DNA of 64,000 nt from Novosphingobium percolationis (GCF_020179425.1 NZ_JAILYM010000002.1:62001-126000), one strand, 5' to 3'; shown: positions 1-7,938, counted from the stretch's first letter. The notes: a model not told the origin generated them from the sequence alone. Made by a program: numbers and translations.

Positions 1-639
1 GCTGACGCCTTCCTTGCGGCAGACTTGCGCCAGCTCATCCTCGAAGCGGCGGTTGTTGAGGCTGAAGTTGTTCTGGATCGTCTGGTAGCGGGTCGCGCCC
101 AGCTTTTCGGAGGCGGCGATCGACTTCATCAGGCCCCAGCTCGTCTCGTTCGAACAGCCGGTGATGCGGACTTTCCCGGCGCGCACCAGTTCGTCGAGCA
201 CGTCCATGGTTTCCTCGTAAGGGGTGTCATGGTCGGGCCAGTGGGTCTGGTAGAGGTCGATGTAGTCGGTCTGGAGCTTGGTCAGGCTGGCTTCGACGGC
301 GGTCACGATGTTGCGGCGATCGAGCGCGGTCATGCCGGAGCGCAAGGGGCTGCGGAACCAGACGTGGCTGGGGCCGGAAACCTTGGTTGCCATGATGATG
401 GCGTCGCGCGGCTTGGTCTTCATCCAGCGGCCGACGATTTCCTCGGTGCGGCCGACCCACTTGGCGTCGGGCGGCACGGGGTAGCCTTCGGCGGTATCGT
501 AGAAGTTGATGCCGGCATCGAAGCATTCGTCGAGAATGCGGAAGGCTTCGGCTTCGTCGGCCTGGCTGCCGAAGGTCATCGTGCCCATGCAGATGTCCGA
601 GACGACGATGGCAGATGTGCCGAGACGGCGGTGTTGCAT
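1..639 (-). CDS. Aldo/keto reductase (3' end outside window)
   Basis: NAD(P)H-dependent aldo/keto reductase of the Tas/YajO-like group, which reduces aldehydes or ketones in the cytoplasm; the substrate is unknown. The 213 visible residues start MQHRRLGTSAIVVSDICMG and contain the family hallmarks: an N-terminal beta strand, then NFYDTAEGYP with the catalytic Asp and Tyr, a Lys-containing ATKVSG strand, and YIDLYQTHWPDHDTP with the catalytic His. The ATG at 639 follows a GGGGGAAG ribosome-binding sequence. The reading frame is open to base 1, so roughly the C-terminal third is missing. It is divergent from hrpB. The family call is firm; the substrate cannot be inferred. Confidence 0.9.
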   Translation of the reverse strand, partial: MQHRRLGTSAIVVSDICMGTMTFGSQADEAEAFRILDECFDAGINFYDTAEGYPVPPDAKWVGRTEEIVGRWMKTKPRDAIIMATKVSGPSHVWFRSPLRSGMTALDRRNIVTAVEASLTKLQTDYIDLYQTHWPDHDTPYEETMDVLDELVRAGKVRITGCSNETSWGLMKSIAASEKLGATRYQTIQNNFSLNNRRFEDELAQVCRKEGVS

Positions 640-764
640 GGTGCGATCTTCCCCCAGAGGCCTTGTGTGGCCGGTTTCGTTTCGCAACCTGACTGCCGAG
701 GGAAGGTGACGCGGTCAAGACGCGTGTCTTGCGGGTACGACGGGCGCGGGGCTAAGGCGCGAGC

Positions 765-3212
765 GTGAGCGAGCTTCCGATCCATGCCGTGCTGCCCGAT
801 CTGCTGGCGACCTTGCGCGCGCAGACGGCTGCGGTGCTGATTGCGCCGCCGGGCGCGGGCAAGACCACCGCCGTAGCGCCCGCGCTGATCGGCGAGGGGT
901 GGTGCAGCGGGCAGGTCATCGTGCTGTCGCCTCGCCGCGTGGCTGCGCGCGCGGCGGCGGAGCGCATGGCCGAACTGCTGGGCGAGGAGGCTGGCGGCAC
1001 CATCGGCTATGTCACGCGCCTCGACGCCAAGCGCTCTGCGAAAACGCGCGTGCTGGTGATGACCGAGGCGATCTTCGTCGCCACGATCCTGAACGATCCC
1101 GAGCTTTCCGGCGTTTCTGCGGTGTTGTTCGACGAGGCGCACGAGCGGCATCTCGACAGCGATCTGGGCCTTGCGCTGGCGATCGAGGCGCAGGGGGTGC
1201 TGCGCGAGGACCTGCGCATTCTGGTGATGTCGGCGACGCTCGACGGTGCGCGGTTCGCGAGGCTGCTGGGCGATGCCCCCGTGGTCGAGAGCGAAGGCAA
1301 GGCGTTTCCGCTGACGGTGCGCTGGCTTGGCGCGCGCGCGGACCTGAAGGTGGAGCAGCAGGTTGCTTCGGCGGTGATGCACGCGTGGCGCGAGGAGGTG
1401 GGCGACATTCTCGCCTTCCTGCCCGGCGTGGCGCAGATCGAACGCTGCGCTGAAATGTTGCGCGACAAGCTGCCTGCAGCGCTGGTGCTGCCCTTGCACG
1501 GGCAGGTAGAGCCTGCGGGGCAGCGCGCGGCGATCTGGCGCGATGGCCAGGGGCGCAGGCGCGTGGTGCTGGCGACGAGCATTGCCGAAACTTCGCTGAC
1601 ATTGGATGGCGTGTCGGTGGTGGTCGATGCGGGGCTTTCGCGCCGGGCCGAGTTCGACAAGGTGGCGGGGGTCACGCGGCTGGTCACGCATCGCGCTTCG
1701 CAGGCCGCCGCGACGCAGCGCGCAGGGCGCGCCGCGCGGCAGGGGCCGGGCGTGGCCTATCGCCTGTGGGAAGAGGCGGGGCACGCGGGGCGGCCCGCGT
1801 TCGAACCGCCCGAGATCCTGACCAGTGACCTTGCCCCGCTGGCGCTGACGCTGGCGCAATGGGGCGCAGGCGATGCGGGCGCGTTGGCGTGGCTCGATCC
1901 GCCGCCGGTCCCGGCGATGGCGGCGGCGCGGGGGCAGTTGCAGGCGCTCGGCGCGCTCGATGGCGAGGGGCGGATCACCGCGCATGGACGCGCCATGGCG
2001 CGGCTGCCGATGGAGCCCGCACTGGCGCACATGCTGCTGTTTGCGGCACGGTTCGGTTGCGAGACGGACGCTGCGCGGCTGGCGCTGCTGTTGCAGGAGC
2101 GCGGCCTTGGCGGGCGCAGCGATGATCTGGCGCTGCGGCTGGATCGCTGGAACGGCGAGCGCGGCGCGCGCGCGGACGCCTCGCGCAAGCTGGCCGGGCG
2201 CTGGGCGGAGATGGCGCGGCGGCTGGTCGCGCCGGGCACCAAGGGCGACGTGCCGTTGGCGGTGCTGCTGGCCGAGGCCTTTCCCGACCGCATCGCGCGG
2301 GCGCGTTCGGCGAGCGGCGAGGAATGGCTGGCCTCGGGCGGGCGCGGCTATCGGCTCGATCCGGCCTCGCCGCTGGTAACGGCCAAGTGGCTGGTGATCG
2401 GCGATGCGCAGGGCGAGGCCAAGGGCGCGCGGATCATGGCGGGGATCGCGCTCGACGAAGCCGATATCGCACGTTGGCTTGGCCACCGGCTGGACGAACG
2501 GCACGCGCTGACGTGGAATGCCGAAGCGGCCCGGGTCGAGGCGCGGCTCGAACGGCGGTTGGGGCAGGTGGTGCTGGCGCGGGTGCCCGATCCCCGCCCC
2601 GACCCGGAGGCGGTGACGGCGCTGCTGATCGAGCGGGTGCGGGCCGAAGGGCTGGGCGCGCTGCCGCTGGGCACGGGCGCGAAGGCGCTGATCGTGCGGG
2701 CGACCTATGCCGGGCTGGAGCCGCTGTCGGAGGCGGCGCTGCTGGCCGATCTGGAGCACTGGCTCGCGCCCGCACTGGCGGGGCGGCGCGACCTGGAGGT
2801 TCCGGCAGGCAAGCTGCACGACGCCTTGCTGAACCGGCTCGACTGGAATGCTCGCGCCACGCTCGACAAGCTGGCGCCGGCCGAGTTCCGCTCGCCGGCA
2901 GGGACGGCCCATGCGATCGATTACGGCCACGATGGCGGGCCGATGGTGGAACTGCGGGTGCAGGCGCTGTTCGGGCTTGATCGGCATCCGTGCGTCGGCC
3001 AGCCGCCAAGGCCGCTGCTGCTGTCGCTGACCTCGCCCGGCGGCAAGCCGATCCAGACCACCGCCGACCTGCCGGGGTTCTGGCGCGGATCGTGGAAGGA
3101 TGTCGTGAAGGACATGAAGGGGCGCTATCCCCGGCACCGCTGGCCCGACGCTCCGTGGACCGAGGATCCCAGCCTCAAGACCAAGAACGCCTTTCTGGCG
3201 CAGAAGCGATGA
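765..3212 (+). CDS. hrpB: ATP-dependent RNA helicase HrpB
   Basis: DEAH-box RNA helicase of the HrpB family, 815 residues, the usual length. Walker A (APPGAGKTT) is near residues 28-35 and the DEAH box is at 123-126, in LFDEAHERHLDSD. Motif III is SATLD and motif VI is [12 protein letters not shown]. The helicase-associated domain and the HrpB-specific C-terminal domain follow, the latter ending in an Arg/Trp-rich segment (PRHRWPDAPW). The start is a GTG; the preceding bases hold only a weak Shine-Dalgarno sequence. HrpB is widespread in proteobacteria but its cellular RNA substrate is poorly defined. It is divergent from the aldo/keto reductase and is not obviously in an operon. Confidence 0.95.
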   Translation: MSELPIHAVLPDLLATLRAQTAAVLIAPPGAGKTTAVAPALIGEGWCSGQVIVLSPRRVAARAAAERMAELLGEEAGGTIGYVTRLDAKRSAKTRVLVMTEAIFVATILNDPELSGVSAVLFDEAHERHLDSDLGLALAIEAQGVLREDLRILVMSATLDGARFARLLGDAPVVESEGKAFPLTVRWLGARADLKVEQQVASAVMHAWREEVGDILAFLPGVAQIERCAEMLRDKLPAALVLPLHGQVEPAGQRAAIWRDGQGRRRVVLATSIAETSLTLDGVSVVVDAGLSRRAEFDKVAGVTRLVTHRASQAAATQRAGRAARQGPGVAYRLWEEAGHAGRPAFEPPEILTSDLAPLALTLAQWGAGDAGALAWLDPPPVPAMAAARGQLQALGALDGEGRITAHGRAMARLPMEPALAHMLLFAARFGCETDAARLALLLQERGLGGRSDDLALRLDRWNGERGARADASRKLAGRWAEMARRLVAPGTKGDVPLAVLLAEAFPDRIARARSASGEEWLASGGRGYRLDPASPLVTAKWLVIGDAQGEAKGARIMAGIALDEADIARWLGHRLDERHALTWNAEAARVEARLERRLGQVVLARVPDPRPDPEAVTALLIERVRAEGLGALPLGTGAKALIVRATYAGLEPLSEAALLADLEHWLAPALAGRRDLEVPAGKLHDALLNRLDWNARATLDKLAPAEFRSPAGTAHAIDYGHDGGPMVELRVQALFGLDRHPCVGQPPRPLLLSLTSPGGKPIQTTADLPGFWRGSWKDVVKDMKGRYPRHRWPDAPWTEDPSLKTKNAFLAQKR

Positions 3213-3380
3213 TGCGCATTACCCCTTGATTTTTCGCCGACAGTCGCCATCTAGGGGCCGCTACCAATCGCACACTGACGGTTTTTCGGCGCTTTGCGGC
3301 TGCTGCGTTTCCTTCTCTCCCTGCCCTTGCTGCACGAGGGCATCCGGCGTTCGGACGCCCGCCAACGAAGGAAAAGCACC

Positions 3381-3593
3381 ATGACCATCACCGGAACCGT
3401 CAAGTTCTTCAACGCCGACAAGGGCTATGGCTTCATCGCGCCGGAAGCCGGTGGGCAGGACGCATTCGTCCATGTCTCGGCCGTCGAGCGCGCAGGCCTG
3501 CGCACGCTGACCCAGAACCAGCGCGTGAGCTACGAGCTGGCGACCGACCAGCGCGGCAAGACCAGCGCCGTCAACCTGCAGGCGCAGGACTGA
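3381..3593 (+). CDS. Cold-shock family protein (CspA-like)
   Basis: A 70-residue single cold-shock domain that binds single-stranded RNA and DNA. RNP1 (KGYGFIAPE) and RNP2 (DAFVHVSAV) are both intact, after the typical GTVKFFNADKG strand. The ATG follows GAAGGAAAAGCACC, a good ribosome-binding site. The gene has a 168-base upstream gap, and a small GGCGT-TCGG-ACGCC hairpin lies just ahead of the ribosome-binding site. Long structured leaders are common in cold-inducible csp genes, but cold induction here is inference. Two hairpins follow the stop codon. Confidence 0.95.
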   Translation: MTITGTVKFFNADKGYGFIAPEAGGQDAFVHVSAVERAGLRTLTQNQRVSYELATDQRGKTSAVNLQAQD

Positions 3594-3600
3594 CGCCGGA

Positions 3601-3628
3601 CACGGGCGCCAGGCAAGGGGCGCCCGTG
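3601..3628 (+). terminator. Hairpin after the cold-shock gene
   Basis: A perfect 10-bp inverted repeat (CACGGGCGCC / GGCGCCCGTG) starts seven bases after the csp stop codon. It lacks a clear U tract, so it may be an mRNA 3'-end stabiliser or a weak terminator ahead of the stronger structure at 3674. Confidence 0.5.
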
Positions 3629-3673
3629 CATCTTGCGAGATATCGGGCGGTGCTGAACGGCGCCGCCTGAATC

Positions 3674-3731
3674 AAAAGGACCGCCCCGTCTTTTCCGCCG
3701 TGATGCGGAAATGGCCGGGCGGTCCTTTTTT
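3674..3731. terminator. Two-tier hairpin terminator between convergent genes
   Basis: A 13-bp outer stem (AAAAGGACCGCCC / GGGCGGTCCTTTT) encloses a second hairpin (TTTCCGC / GCGGAAA). The right arm runs into a T tract on the plus strand and the left arm gives a T run on the minus strand. It can therefore end both the cold-shock transcript and the opposing small gene. Confidence 0.75.
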
Positions 3732-3773
3732 GATTTCCGGGGGCGGTCGTGAAACCTGCCTGACCGCATCGCG

Positions 3774-4007
3774 TCAACGATAGCGGGATTGATCGTTCCG
3801 CTGGAAGGCGAAGCGGCGGACGGGGCCGTCGATCAGTGACTTGCCGAAAACGCGACGGGCCTCGTCCGCATCCTCGATGGTGATGCAGACCAGATGCGTG
3901 CCGCCCGACATCAAGGGCTCCATCGAACTGATCCGGATGGCCTTCTTCTTGCACCCGTTGAGCACTTCCTGTTCGGGAAGCGCCAGGTTCATGGCTCTTG
4001 TAATCAC
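3774..4007 (-). CDS. Small protein of unknown function (77 aa)
   Basis: I do not recognise this gene. It encodes 77 residues with a basic CKKK cluster near residue 20, a central beta-rich segment (THLVCITIEDADEARRVFG) and a basic C-terminus ending RNDQSRYR. No signal peptide or membrane segment is visible. The GTG at 4007 is preferred because GGAGG lies five bases upstream; the in-frame ATG at 3992 is too far from that site. Codon use resembles the neighbours. It converges on the cold-shock gene and shares the terminator at 3674-3731. A small regulatory or nucleic-acid-binding role is possible but unsupported. Confidence 0.6.
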   Translation of the reverse strand: MITRAMNLALPEQEVLNGCKKKAIRISSMEPLMSGGTHLVCITIEDADEARRVFGKSLIDGPVRRFAFQRNDQSRYR

Positions 4008-4107
4008 GTGATCCTCCAGGGTGAGAGCGGGACGCGGCCTGCGCGCCGAGGCGTGCAACGACCGAAAATGCTGCCGGACGAAATGGCCGCGATGCGGGCG
4101 GCGGGGC

Positions 4108-4314
4108 TCAAGCCGGATCCCCGACGGGCATCGCGCACCAGTCGGGATAGGCCGAGGCCCCGAGATTTCGACGCAGGCGGTCGATCCTGCTCTTGTAGTG
4201 GCGGACAAGGTCGAAGCGCGCGCGGTCGAATCGTGCGGGGGCATTGCCGACGCGCGGCGTAGAGGCGCGCAGAACGGCCACCTGGTGCTGGAATAGAAGA
4301 TGGTTGAGATCCAA
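4108..4314 (-). CDS. Small protein of unknown function (68 aa)
   Basis: I do not recognise a function. I place the start at a TTG because AGGAG lies seven bases before it, giving a protein that begins MDLNHLLFQHQVAVLRAS; a longer GTG start at 4359 lacks a comparable site. The predicted product is helical and Arg-rich (FDRARFDLVRHYKSRIDRLRR) with no membrane segment, which would suit a small scaffold or regulatory protein. It lies 100 bases upstream of the other small minus-strand gene and may be co-transcribed with it. The existence of the gene is moderately likely; its role is unknown. Confidence 0.5.
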   Translation of the reverse strand: MDLNHLLFQHQVAVLRASTPRVGNAPARFDRARFDLVRHYKSRIDRLRRNLGASAYPDWCAMPVGDPA

Positions 4315-4509
4315 GTCTGTGCTCCTGACAATGCGGGAGCGCTTCGGTCTCTCAGCCACCTGCGTGCATGGCGATGCAGACGATGGTTAGGAGATGGGGA
4401 TGGGCGGCGCCCATTACAAGGCGTGCTGCGCACGACCGGGGGACCCTGTGTGCGCTCGCGGACAAAACCTCACTTGATTTGCGGCGCGATTCGCCCGAAA
4501 GCGCAGCCC

Positions 4510-4788
4510 ATGTCCGCACGCATCTATCAGCGCCCGAAAAACGCCATGCAGTCCGGCAAGGCCCGGACCGACGACTGGCTTCTCGAATTCGAACGATCGG
4601 AGGCGCAGCGCCCCGATCCGCTGATGGGTTGGGCCGGTTCCGGCGACACGCAGGCGCAGATCACGCTCAAGTTCGCATCGGCGGACGAGGCCAAGGCCTA
4701 TGCCGAAAAGTATGGCATCGAAGCGCACGTGATCCCCACGCCGCCGCGCCGCCTGAAGCTGCAAAGCTACGCCGACAACTTCCGGTAA
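4510..4788 (+). CDS. ETC complex I accessory subunit (NDUFS4-like)
   Basis: A 92-residue protein of the 'ETC complex I subunit conserved region' family, the alphaproteobacterial relative of mitochondrial NDUFS4, an accessory subunit on the peripheral arm of NADH:ubiquinone oxidoreductase. It starts MSARIYQRPKNAMQSGKART, has the conserved WLLEFE strand and the GWAGSGDT segment, then the FASADEAKAYAEKYGIE helix and a C-terminal basic tail (PPRRLKLQSYADNF). The length is standard for bacterial members. It stands alone, away from the nuo operon, as is usual for this subunit in alphaproteobacteria. The small SRP RNA gene follows. Confidence 0.9.
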   Translation: MSARIYQRPKNAMQSGKARTDDWLLEFERSEAQRPDPLMGWAGSGDTQAQITLKFASADEAKAYAEKYGIEAHVIPTPPRRLKLQSYADNFR

Positions 4789-4799
4789 GCTTGCGAATT

Positions 4800-4817
4800 C
4801 TCCCCTTGCAGGGGGAG
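4800..4817. repeat. Short palindromic element
   Basis: CTCCCC-TTGCA-GGGGGAG sits between the complex I subunit gene and the SRP RNA. A related palindrome with the same CCTTGCAGGGG core occurs inside the coding sequence of the TonB-dependent receptor at 10876-10898. It may also stabilise the 3' end of the upstream mRNA. Confidence 0.45.
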
Positions 4818-4829
4818 GATTTCAAGTGC

Positions 4830-4858
4830 TTGCCAAACCGGATCTGCCTCGCCATATG
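4830..4858 (+). promoter_or_regulatory. Probable promoter of the SRP RNA gene
   Basis: TTGCCA (4830-4835) and CATATG (4853-4858) are separated by exactly 17 bases. They would place the transcription start at about 4864, where the SRP RNA helix begins. The -35 match is good and the -10 match is weak. Confidence 0.45.
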
Positions 4859-4861
4859 GCG

Positions 4862-4952
4862 CACCGGGAGTCGGGTGGACGTTTGCGTTCGCCAACCTGG
4901 TCAGGTCCGGAAGGAAGCAGCCACAACGAGTTGCGGCGGGTCGCCCGGCTCC
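4862..4952 (+). ncRNA. ffs: Signal recognition particle RNA, small bacterial type (4.5S)
   Basis: The apical SRP domain, which binds Ffh, is unmistakable: GGTCAGGTCCGGAAGGAAGC lies at about 4899-4918, preceded by the alphaproteobacterial GGTGGACGTTTGCGTTCGCC segment. Terminal pairing between CCGGG (4864-4868) and CCCGG (4944-4948) sets the approximate ends. The RNA works with Ffh and FtsY in cotranslational targeting of membrane proteins. ffs close to dnaX-ybaB is a common alphaproteobacterial arrangement. Ends are accurate to a few bases. Confidence 0.93.
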
Positions 4953-4958
4953 TTTTCG

Positions 4959-4986
4959 AAAAGGCGGTCTTCGGGCCGCCTTTTTC
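4959..4986 (+). terminator. Terminator of the SRP RNA gene
   Basis: AAGGCGGTC-TTCG-GGCCGCCTT followed by a T run. A UUCG tetraloop and a U tract make this a textbook intrinsic terminator. It also overlaps the 3' region of the opposing DUF4188 gene. Confidence 0.85.
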
Positions 4987-5001
4987 ATTTTTGCGCCTGA
5001 G

Positions 5002-5487
5002 TCAGATCCGGGAGGCCTTCATCCTTTCGCGCGCGGCGTTGCGGTTGCCGGTCGCCGGGACCAGCCCCGCGACCTTGCCCAGGCCGAAGGGCGGCATGTT
5101 GGCGTAAATCGTCTCGTAGCCGCCCGCCGGGACCGCGTAGGTTTCGTGGAAGATGCCGACGCTGCCATCGGTCCCCACCGCCTTGTTGAAGGCAATCCAC
5201 GCGGGCCAGTGCAGCCGGTCGCGGGCGCGGGCATAGGTTTCCAGCGCTTCGAAATCGCGCCAGTACTGCGTGAGCAGGAGCGTGCGCAGCCCGGCGAGCG
5301 AAGGCTGCCAGCCGAGGAAGCCGCTGTCCGGATCGCGCGCGAGTTCCGCGATCATCGGTCCCATGGCGCGCACGACGGGCAGCCACTTGTCGATGCGGTG
5401 CAGCTTGTTGAAGCGCATGCCGATGAGGAAGACGACCAGGGGGCCGTCGTGCGCGGCGGTCATGCGGGCGGGGATGATCTTGGCCAT
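5002..5487 (-). CDS. DUF4188 domain protein (monooxygenase-like fold)
   Basis: A 161-residue protein matching the DUF4188 family, small cytoplasmic proteins thought to share the ferredoxin-like fold of antibiotic-type monooxygenases; activity is not established. It starts MAKIIPARMTAAHDGPLVVF, with the family's LIGMRFNKLHRIDKWLPV segment, then LLTQYWRDFEALETYARARD and HETYAVPAGGYETIYANMPP. The ATG at 5487 has GGGAG seven bases upstream. Two tetO-like palindromes start ten bases upstream of the start codon, so expression is very probably under a TetR-family repressor, which suggests a detoxification role. No regulator gene is adjacent. Confidence 0.85.
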   Translation of the reverse strand: MAKIIPARMTAAHDGPLVVFLIGMRFNKLHRIDKWLPVVRAMGPMIAELARDPDSGFLGWQPSLAGLRTLLLTQYWRDFEALETYARARDRLHWPAWIAFNKAVGTDGSVGIFHETYAVPAGGYETIYANMPPFGLGKVAGLVPATGNRNAARERMKASRI

Positions 5488-5496
5488 GCGGTGGCT

Positions 5497-5536
5497 CCCT
5501 ATCAGCGATAGGGCTGTATCGCCTATCGCTGATAGG
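5497..5536. promoter_or_regulatory. Tandem tetO-like operators (TetR-family binding site)
   Basis: CCCTATCAGCGATAGGG (5497-5513) and CCTATCGCTGATAGG (5522-5536) are each CTATC-N3-GATAG palindromes, and the two sites are exact reverse complements of each other over 15 bases. The classical tet operator core is CTATCA-N-TGATAG, so the resemblance is close. They lie in the 119-base divergent gap between the DUF4188 gene and dnaX, nearer the former. A TetR-family repressor is inferred. Confidence 0.75.
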
Positions 5537-5606
5537 ATGGCAATCCCCGGCGAAGTCGCGCATCCCCCTTCGACAAGCGACGGGCGAGGCCCTACCTAGA
5601 GCGGCG

Positions 5607-7466
5607 ATGGTCGATTCCACCGATATGTTTGGCGATCCTCCGCAGGAGGAAGAAGCCGGGCCGAGCGCGGCCGAGCTGGAGGCGGCCGGGCAGGCCTCGA
5701 TGTTCGGCGATCCTGCGCCGCCCGCAGTCGTTCCGGCTCCCGCCCCGGAGCCCGAGGTTGCGGCTGCACCGCCGCCCCCGGCGCCCCCTCCGGCATCAGC
5801 GTCCGTGCCGGCGCCGGCGCAACCCTATCGCGTGTTGGCGCGCAAGTACCGGTCGCAGACCTTCTCCGAGCTGATCGGGCAGGACGCGATGGTGCAGACG
5901 CTGGCCAACGCGATCAAGCGCGACCGGCTGGCGCACGCCTTCCTGATGACCGGAATCCGCGGGGTGGGCAAGACATCGACCGCGCGGCTGATCGCCAAGG
6001 CGCTGAACTGCATCGGCCCGGACGGGCAGGGCGGGCCGACGATCGACCCGTGCGGCCAGTGCGAACCGTGCGTCGCCATCGCCGAAGGGCGCCACATCGA
6101 CGTGATCGAGATGGACGCCGCCAGCCACACCGGCGTCGACGACGTGCGCGAGATCATCGAGGCGGTGCGCTATGCGGCAGTGAGCGCGCGCTACAAGATC
6201 TACATCATCGACGAAGTCCACATGCTGTCGCGCAACGCGTTCAACGCGTTGTTGAAGACGCTGGAGGAACCGCCGGCGCACGTGAAGTTCCTGTTCGCCA
6301 CGACCGAGGTGGACAAGCTGCCGGTGACGGTGCTGAGCCGGTGCCAGCGCTTCGACCTGAAGCGCATTCCGACCAGCCTGCTGGCCAGCCACTTTGCCAT
6401 GATCTGCGGCAAGGAAGGCGTCGAGGCCGACAGCGAGGCGCTGGCGATGATCGCCGCGGCCGCCGAAGGGTCTGTGCGCGATGGCCTGTCGATTCTCGAC
6501 CAGGCGATCAGCCATGCCGACCTTGCCACAGGCGGCGAAGGGCCGACGCATATCTCTGCCGAGCAGGTGCGCGAGATGCTGGGCCTGGCCGACAAGACCA
6601 TGCAGCGCCGCCTGTTCGGCGCGATCCTTGCGGGCGATGGTTCGGCGCTGCTGGAGGAAGTGGCGCACCAGTACGCGCTGGGGATCGAGCCGATCGCGCT
6701 GATGCGCGCGCAGATGGACATCGTCCACAAGGTGACCGTGGCGCAGATCTCGGGCGCGGGCGACGGCCGCTCCGCCGAGGAGCGCAAGGCGCTGGAAGAC
6801 TGGGGCAAGACGCTGAGCGCCGGGCAGTTGCACCGGCTGTGGCAGCTGCTGCTGAAGGGCCACGACGAAGTGCGCACCGCGCCCGATCCGCTGGCGGCGG
6901 CGCAGATGGCGCTGCTGCGGGTGCTGCACGCTGCCGACATGCCCGATCCTTCTGGGCTGGTGAAGAAGCTCGAGGAACTGGCCTCGCGCCCCGTGGTGGT
7001 GCAGGCGAGCGAAGGCATTGGGGAGCAGGGCGGCCCCGCGATGGTCGCGCCCGCGCCTGTGCCCGTGGCGATGGACTGGGAAGCGCTGGTCGAGCAGGTC
7101 GAGCATATGTCGCCGCTGACCGGCGCGTCGATGCGGCTTTCGGTGCGGGTGATCGAACTGCGGCGCGGCTATCTGCGCTATGAACTGGCGCCCGGCCTGC
7201 CCGGCGATCCGACGCAGGACATCCGCAAGGCCTTGCAGAGCGTGACGGGCGAGGCCTGGCAGGTGGAGCAGGGCCGGGCAGGCGATGGCGTGATCGCGCT
7301 GCCGAGCCTTGTCGAAGCGAAGGAACTGCGCGAAAAGCAGGCCGAAACCGAAATGATGGACGATCCCTTGGTGAAGGCAGCGTTCGCTGCGTTCCCGCAG
7401 GCGCGGATCGTCGACGAGGAAAGCTCGATCGAGCATTCCCGCAAACCATGGAGCAGGCGCGCATGA
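5607..7466 (+). CDS. dnaX: DNA polymerase III subunits gamma/tau
   Basis: Clamp-loader ATPase, 619 residues. It links polymerase cores to the replisome and loads the beta clamp. An N-terminal Pro/Ala-rich extension of about 70 residues carries two copies of MFGDP. The AAA+ domain follows, with Walker A GIRGVGKT (about 115-122), a four-cysteine zinc module between about 135 and 155 (CGQCEPC at its end), the IIDEVHMLS Walker B, and the LSRCQRFDLKRI sensor 1 region. A shorter tau domain ends the protein. I see no A-rich frameshift signal for a separate gamma product. The stop codon overlaps the ybaB start (ATGA), so the two are translationally coupled. Confidence 0.97.
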   Translation: MVDSTDMFGDPPQEEEAGPSAAELEAAGQASMFGDPAPPAVVPAPAPEPEVAAAPPPPAPPPASASVPAPAQPYRVLARKYRSQTFSELIGQDAMVQTLANAIKRDRLAHAFLMTGIRGVGKTSTARLIAKALNCIGPDGQGGPTIDPCGQCEPCVAIAEGRHIDVIEMDAASHTGVDDVREIIEAVRYAAVSARYKIYIIDEVHMLSRNAFNALLKTLEEPPAHVKFLFATTEVDKLPVTVLSRCQRFDLKRIPTSLLASHFAMICGKEGVEADSEALAMIAAAAEGSVRDGLSILDQAISHADLATGGEGPTHISAEQVREMLGLADKTMQRRLFGAILAGDGSALLEEVAHQYALGIEPIALMRAQMDIVHKVTVAQISGAGDGRSAEERKALEDWGKTLSAGQLHRLWQLLLKGHDEVRTAPDPLAAAQMALLRVLHAADMPDPSGLVKKLEELASRPVVVQASEGIGEQGGPAMVAPAPVPVAMDWEALVEQVEHMSPLTGASMRLSVRVIELRRGYLRYELAPGLPGDPTQDIRKALQSVTGEAWQVEQGRAGDGVIALPSLVEAKELREKQAETEMMDDPLVKAAFAAFPQARIVDEESSIEHSRKPWSRRA

Positions 7467-7798
7467 AGTCGATGGAAGAGATGATCCAGGCAGCCCAGAA
7501 GGCCGCCGAAACGATCCAGAAGCAGATGGAGGACGCGCAAGGGCGCCTCGACGGGATCGAAGTGGAAGGCGCGGCGGGCGGCGGCCTGGTCAAGGTGCGC
7601 GCTTCGGCCAAGGGCCGCGTGATCGGCGTGAGCGTTGATGACAGCCTGCTCGCACCCTCGGAAAAGGGCATCCTCGAAGACTTGATCGCAGCCGCCTTCA
7701 ATGATTGCCGCACCAAAGCCGATGCCGCGGCGGGCGAGGAAATGCAGAAAGTGCAGATGGCGGCGGGCATTCCGCCGGGCTTCAAGCTGCCGTTCTGA
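7463..7798 (+). CDS. ybaB: YbaB/EbfC family nucleoid-associated protein
   Basis: A 111-residue DNA-binding protein that dimerises and coats the nucleoid. It shows the family pattern of a long N-terminal helix (MEEMIQAAQKAAETIQKQME), a beta hairpin (VEGAAGGGLVKVRASAKGRV) and a C-terminal helix ending MAAGIPPGFKLPF. The ATG at 7463 overlaps the dnaX stop as ATGA and has GGAG nine bases upstream; the upstream ATG at 7448 is in frame but less well placed. dnaX-ybaB is conserved, usually followed by recR, which is absent here. Confidence 0.93.
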   Translation: MKSMEEMIQAAQKAAETIQKQMEDAQGRLDGIEVEGAAGGGLVKVRASAKGRVIGVSVDDSLLAPSEKGILEDLIAAAFNDCRTKADAAAGEEMQKVQMAAGIPPGFKLPF

Positions 7799-7883
7799 TC
7801 GGCGCGGTTGCAAGGCAGTCCGTCGCTTGGGCGACCTTGCAATGTGTCGACAATGTGACGCTTTTCTGCAAGGCGATACAAAT

Positions 7884-7919
7884 GGGGCCGCGACCGTGAT
7901 GGTGGCGGCCTTGCCTTTT
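7884..7919 (+). terminator. Probable terminator of dnaX-ybaB
   Basis: GGCCGC-G-ACC-GTGAT-GGT-G-GCGGCC forms a stem with one internal mismatch, followed by TTGCCTTTTG. It separates the dnaX-ybaB transcript from the MlaA-like gene, although it ends only about 20 bases before that gene's start. Confidence 0.5.
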
Positions 7920-7938
7920 GTTTGAGGAGCGTTCGCGC

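Noticed and set aside
576..3137. Minus-strand open frame of 853 codons opposite hrpB
   Set aside because: The opposite strand encodes a complete HrpB with all helicase motifs; the antisense frame is Arg/His/Gln-rich with no recognisable domain, typical of high-GC shadows.
7300..7466. Programmed frameshift for a gamma form of DnaX
   Set aside because: No A-rich slippery heptamer with a following hairpin is visible, only short GAAAAG runs.
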